From: Seriola aureovittata
Lineage: Eukaryota; Chordata; Actinopteri; Carangiformes; Carangidae
Direction: 5' to 3'
DNA length: 64,000 nucleotides
Assembly: GCF_021018895.1 (NCBI RefSeq)
Contig: NC_079367.1
Span: 519,108-583,107 of the forward strand
Part shown: piece after piece, positions 59,309 through 64,000 of the stretch
How the letters are laid out: every line of letters starts with the position of its first letter
How positions within the stretch are numbered: the first letter of the stretch is position 1
The notes under the pieces: generated by a model
What the model was told of the DNA's origin: nothing
Databases searched by the model: none
Seen by the model: the letters and a program-made list of their open reading frames with translations, nothing else
Made by a program: the position numbers and the translations under genes

Positions 59309-62300
59309 TAGACACCAAACTTGTGGACTTTGGACAAACTTTTCCGTTGCGACATTCACACTAGTCTTAATGGTGTGGCACCTCAGCATATGAGAGATGA
59401 CCCTTCGGAAGGAGCGACTCAGAAAGCTGGGGCTGACATATGTTACTCAGCGTGACGAGCCGAGTCCGTAGACACCAAACTTGTGGACTTTGGACAAACT
59501 TTTCCGTTGCCACATTCACAATAGTCTTAATGGTGTGGCACCTCAGCATATGAGAGATGACCCTTCGGAAGGAGCGACTCAGAAGGCTGGGGCTGACATA
59601 TGTTACTCAGCGTGACAAGCCGAGTCCGTAGACACCGAACTTGTGGAATTTGGACAAACTTTTCCGTTGCCACATTCACAATAGTCTTAATGGTGTGGCA
59701 CCTCAGCATATGAGAGATGACCCTTCGGAAGGGAGCGACTCAGAAGGCTGGGGCTGACATATGTTACTCAGCGTGACGAGCCGAGTCCGTAGACACCAAA
59801 CTTGTGGACTTTGGACAAACTTTTCCGTTGCCACATTCACACTAGTCTTAATGGTGTGGCACCTCAGCATATGAGAGATGACCCTTCGGAAGGGAGCGAC
59901 TCAGAAGGCTGGGGCTGACATATGTTACTCAGCTTGACGAGCCGAGTCCGTAGACACCCAATTTGTGGACTTTTGACAAAATTTTTCGTCGCAGCAAGCG
60001 GGCCTCGGAGACGTTTAACGAGGCATCCCTTCCGACGGGAGCGACTTAGAAGCCTGGGGCTGACATATGTTACTCAGCGTGACGAGCCGAGTCCGTAGAT
60101 ACCAAATTTGTGGACTTTCGAGAAAATTTTTCGGAAATTATTAAAACACAGAATTTAACCGTGTCTCCCGGCAGCATATGAGAGACCTCCCATGGCGGCC
60201 ATTCGGAAGGGAGCGACTCAGAAGGCTGGGGCTGACATATGTTACTCAGCGTGACGAGCCGAGTCCGTAGACACCAAACTTGTGGACTTTGGACAAACTT
60301 TTCCGTTGCCACATTCACACTAGTCTTAATGGTGTGGCACATCAGCATATGAGAGATGACCCTTCGGAAGGGAGCGACTCAGAAGGCTGGGGCTGACATA
60401 TGTTACTCAGCGTGACAAGCCGAGTCCGTAGACACCGAACTTGTGGAATTTGGACAAACTTTTCCGTTGCCACATTCACAATAGTCTTAATGGTGTGGCA
60501 CCTCAGCATATGAGAGATGACCCTTCGGAAGGGAGCGACTCAGAAGGCTGGGGCTGACATATGTTACTCAGCGTGACGAGCCGAGTCCGTAGACACCAAA
60601 CTTGTGGACTTTGGACAAACTTTTCCGTTGCCACATTCACACTAGTCTTAATGGTGTGGCACATCAGCATATGAGAGATGACCCTTCGGAAGGGAGCGAC
60701 TCAGAAGGCTGGGGCTGACATATGTTACTCAGCGTGACGAGCCGAGTCCGTAGACACCCAATTTGTGGACTTTTGACAAAATTTTTCGTCGCAGCAAGCG
60801 GGCCTCGGAGACGTTTAACGAGGCATCCCTTCCGACGGGAGCGACTTAGAAGCCTGGGGCTGACATATGTTACTCAGCGTGACGAGCCGAGTCCGTAGAC
60901 ACCGAACTTGTGGACTTTGGACAAACTTTTCCGTTGCCACATTCACACTAGTCTTAATGGTGTGGCACCTCAGCATATGAGAGATGACCCTTCGGAAGGG
61001 AGCGACTCAGAAGGCTGGGGCTGACATATGTTACTCAGCGTGACGAGCCGAGTCCGTAGACACCGAACTTGTGGACTTTGGACAAACTTTTCCGTTGCGA
61101 CATTCACACTAGTCTTAATGGTGTGGCACCTCAGCATATGAGAGATGACCCTTCGGAAGGGAGCGACTCAGAAGGCTGGGGCTGACATATGTTACTCAGC
61201 TTGACGAGCCGAGTCCGTAGACACCCAATTTGTGGACTTTTGACAAAATTTTTCGTCGCAGCAAGCGGGCCTCGGAGACGTTTAACGAGGCATCCCTTCC
61301 GACGGGAGCGACTTAGAAGCCTGGGGCTGACATATGTTACTCAGCGTGACGAGCCGAGTCCGTAGATACCAAATTTGTGGACTTTCGAGAAAATTTTTCG
61401 GAAATTATTAAAACACAGAATTTAACCGTGTCTCCCGGCAGCATATGAGAGACCTCCCATGGCGGCCATTCGGAAGGGAGCGACTCAGAAGGCTGGGGCT
61501 GACATATGTTACTCAGCGTGACGAGCCGAGTCCGTAGACACCGAACTTGTGGACTTTGGACAAACTTTTCCGTTGCCACATTCACAATAGTCTTAATGGT
61601 GTGGCACCTCAGCATATGAGAGATGACCCTTCGGAAGGGAGCGACTCAGAAGGCTGGGGCTGACATATGTTACTCAGCGTGACGAGCCGAGTCCGTAGAC
61701 ACCAAACTTGTGGACTTTGGACAAACTTTTCCGTTGCCACATTCACACTAGTCTTAATGGTGTGGCACCTCAGCATATGAGAGATGACCCTTCGGAAGGG
61801 AGCGACTCAGAAGGCTGGGGCTGACATATGTTACTCAGCGTGACGAGCCGAGTCCGTAGACACCCAATTTGTGGACTTTTGACAAAATTTTTCGTCGCAG
61901 CAAGCGGGCCTCGGAGACGTTTAACGAGGCATCCCTTCCGACGGGAGCGACTTAGAAGCCTGGGGCTGACATATGTTACTCAGCGTGACGAGCCGAGTCC
62001 GTAGATACCAAATTTGTGGACTTTCGAGAAAATTTTTCGGAAATTATTAAAACACAGAATTTAACCGTGTCTCCCGGCAGCATATGAGAGACCTCCCATG
62101 GCGGCCATTCGGAAGGGAGCGACTCAGAAGGCTGGGGCTGACATATGTTACTCAGCGTGACGAGCCGAGTCCGTAGACACCAAACTTGTGGACTTTGGAC
62201 AAACTTTTCCGTTGCCACATTCACACTAGTCTTAATGGTGTGGCACCTCAGCATATGAGAGATGACCCTTCGGAAGGGAGCGACTCAGAAGGCTGGGGCT

Positions 62301-64000
62301 GACATATGTTACTCAGCGTGACGAGCCGAGTCCGTAGACACCAATTTGTGGACTTTTGACAAAATTTTTCGTCGCAGCAAGCGGGCCTCTGAGACGTTTA
62401 ACGAGGCATCCCTTCCGACGGGAGCGACTTAGAAGCCTGGGGCTGACATATGTTACTCAGCGTGACGAGCCGAGTCCGTAGATACCAAATTTGTGGACTT
62501 TCGAGAAAATTTTTCGGAAATTATTAAAACACAGAATTTAACCGTGTCTCCCGGCAGCATATGAGAGACCTCCCATGGCGGCCATTCGGAAGGAGCGACT
62601 CAGAAGGCTGGGGCTGACATATGTTACTCAGCGTGACGAGCCGAGTCCGTAGACACCAACTTGTGGACTTTGGACAAACTTTTCCGTTGCCACATTCACA
62701 ATAGTCTTAATGGTGTGGCACCTCAGCATATGAGAGATGACCCTTCGGAAGGGAGCGACTCAGAAGGCTGGGGCTGACATATGTTACTCAGCGTGACGAG
62801 CCGAGTCCGTAGACACCAAACTTGTGGACTTTGGACAAACTTTTCCGTTGCCACATTCACACTAGTCTTAATGGTGTGGCACCTCAGCATATGAGAGATG
62901 ACCCTTCGGAAGGGAGCGACTCAGAAGGCTGGGGCTGACATATGTTACTCAGCGTGACGAGCCGAGTCCGTAGACACCCAATTTGTGGACTTTTGACAAA
63001 ATTTTTCGTCGCAGCAAGCGGGCCTCTGAGACGTTTAACGAGGCATCCCTTCCGACGGGAGCGACTTAGAAGCCTGGGGCTGACATATGTTACTCAGCGT
63101 GACGAGCCGAGTCCGTAGACACCGAACTTGTGGACTTTGGACAAACTTTTCCGTTGCCACATTCACACTAGTCTTAATGGTGTGGCACCTCAGCATATGA
63201 GAGATGACCCTTCGGAAGGGAGCGACTCAGAAGGCTGGGGCTGACATATGTTACTCAGCGTGACGAGCCGAGTCCGTAGACACCAAACTTGTGGACTTTG
63301 GACAAACTTTTCCGTTGCGACATTCACACTAGTCTTAATGGTGTGGCACCTCAGCATATGAGAGATGACCCTTCGGAAGGGAGCGACTCAGAAGGCTGGG
63401 GCTGACATATGTTACTCAGCTTGACGAGCCGAGTCCGTAGACACCCAATTTGTGGACTTTTGACAAAATTTTTCGTCGCAGCAAGCGGGCCTCGGACACG
63501 TTTAACGAGGCATCCCTTCCGACGGGAGCGACTTAGAAGCCTGGGGCTGACATATGTTACTCAGCTTGACGAGCCGAGTCCGTAGATACCAAATTTGTGG
63601 ACTTTCGAGAAAATTTTTCGGAAATTATTAAAACACAGAATTTAACCGTGTCTCCGGCAGCATATGAGAGACCTCCCATGGCGGCCATTCGGAAGGGAGC
63701 GACTCAGAAGGCTGGGGCTGACATATGTTACTCAGCGTGACGAGCCGAGTCCGTAGACACCAAACTTGTGGACTTTGGACAAACTTTTCCGTTGCCACAT
63801 TCACACTAGTCTTAATGGTGTGGCACCTCAGCATATGAGAGATGACCCTTCGGAAGGGAGCGACTCAGAAGGCTGGGGCTGACATATGTTACTCAGCTTG
63901 ACGAGCCGAGTCCGTAGACACCCAATTTGTGGACTTTTGACAAAATTTTTCGTCGCAGCAAGCGGGCCTCGGAGACGTTTAACGAGGCATCCCTTCCGAC
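59309..64000 (-). repeat. Satellite A block 4
   Basis: About 29 monomers in the minus orientation, running off the window. The array starts with four 161-bp-type monomers and then shows 478-bp trimers mixed with doubled 161-bp types. The usual variant is CCGTTGCCACATTC with a minority of CCGTTGCGACATTC; 172-bp types read GAGACCTCCCATGGCGGCC and 145-bp types CGTCGCAGCAAGCGGG. The combination separates it from blocks 1 and 2. Confidence 0.94.

Overview
This window looks like eukaryotic satellite heterochromatin, most plausibly from a teleost fish. I find no conventional protein-coding gene. The fish assignment rests on remembered family resemblance: a tRNA-derived SINE with a fish-type tail, the 3' end of a Penelope-like retroelement, and an LTR-like segment typical of teleosts. 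No species can be named.

Three unrelated tandem repeats make up most of the window. Satellite A has three monomer types of 145, 161 and 172 bp joined into a 478-bp higher-order unit. It fills about 1-10.8, 20.1-20.5, 23.5-33.2, 39.3-43.3 and 59.3-64.0 kb. Satellite B is an AT-rich repeat of about 25 bp. One sequence dialect fills 10.9-20.1, 45.0-46.3 and 56.6-59.2 kb; a second fills 46.5-56.3 kb. Satellite C is a 43-bp repeat at 21.0-23.5 kb, next to a 500-N assembly gap. Strand convention used here: satellite A is '+' where the top strand reads CTCGGCTCGTCACGCTGAG; satellite B is '+' where it reads TATGACTTTTTATGCCTTAC.

Layout: A(-) 1-10,436; A(+) degenerate edge; SINE(-); B(+) to 20,086; A(+) stub; gap; C; A(+) to 33,177; a 6,135-bp DNA transposon with 12-bp terminal inverted repeats at 33,178-39,312; A(+) to about 42,250; A(-) to 43,330; a 1.7-kb non-satellite segment; B with two orientation switches and a solo-LTR-like insertion; a Penelope-like element split by 9.7 kb of dialect-2 satellite B; B(-); SINE(+); A(-) to the end. 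The SINE/satellite-B boundary at 10.9 kb recurs inverted at 59.2 kb with about 580 bp of close similarity, so the two ends of the window are related by an inverted duplication.

Nothing here works as an operon or pathway. What can be read is the history: layered transposon insertions with target-site duplications, local satellite amplification, and fold-back junctions wherever a satellite changes orientation. The only gene-like signals are candidate minus-strand exons inside the DNA transposon and a duplicated exon-like block near 43.6 and 44.05 kb, both of low to moderate confidence.
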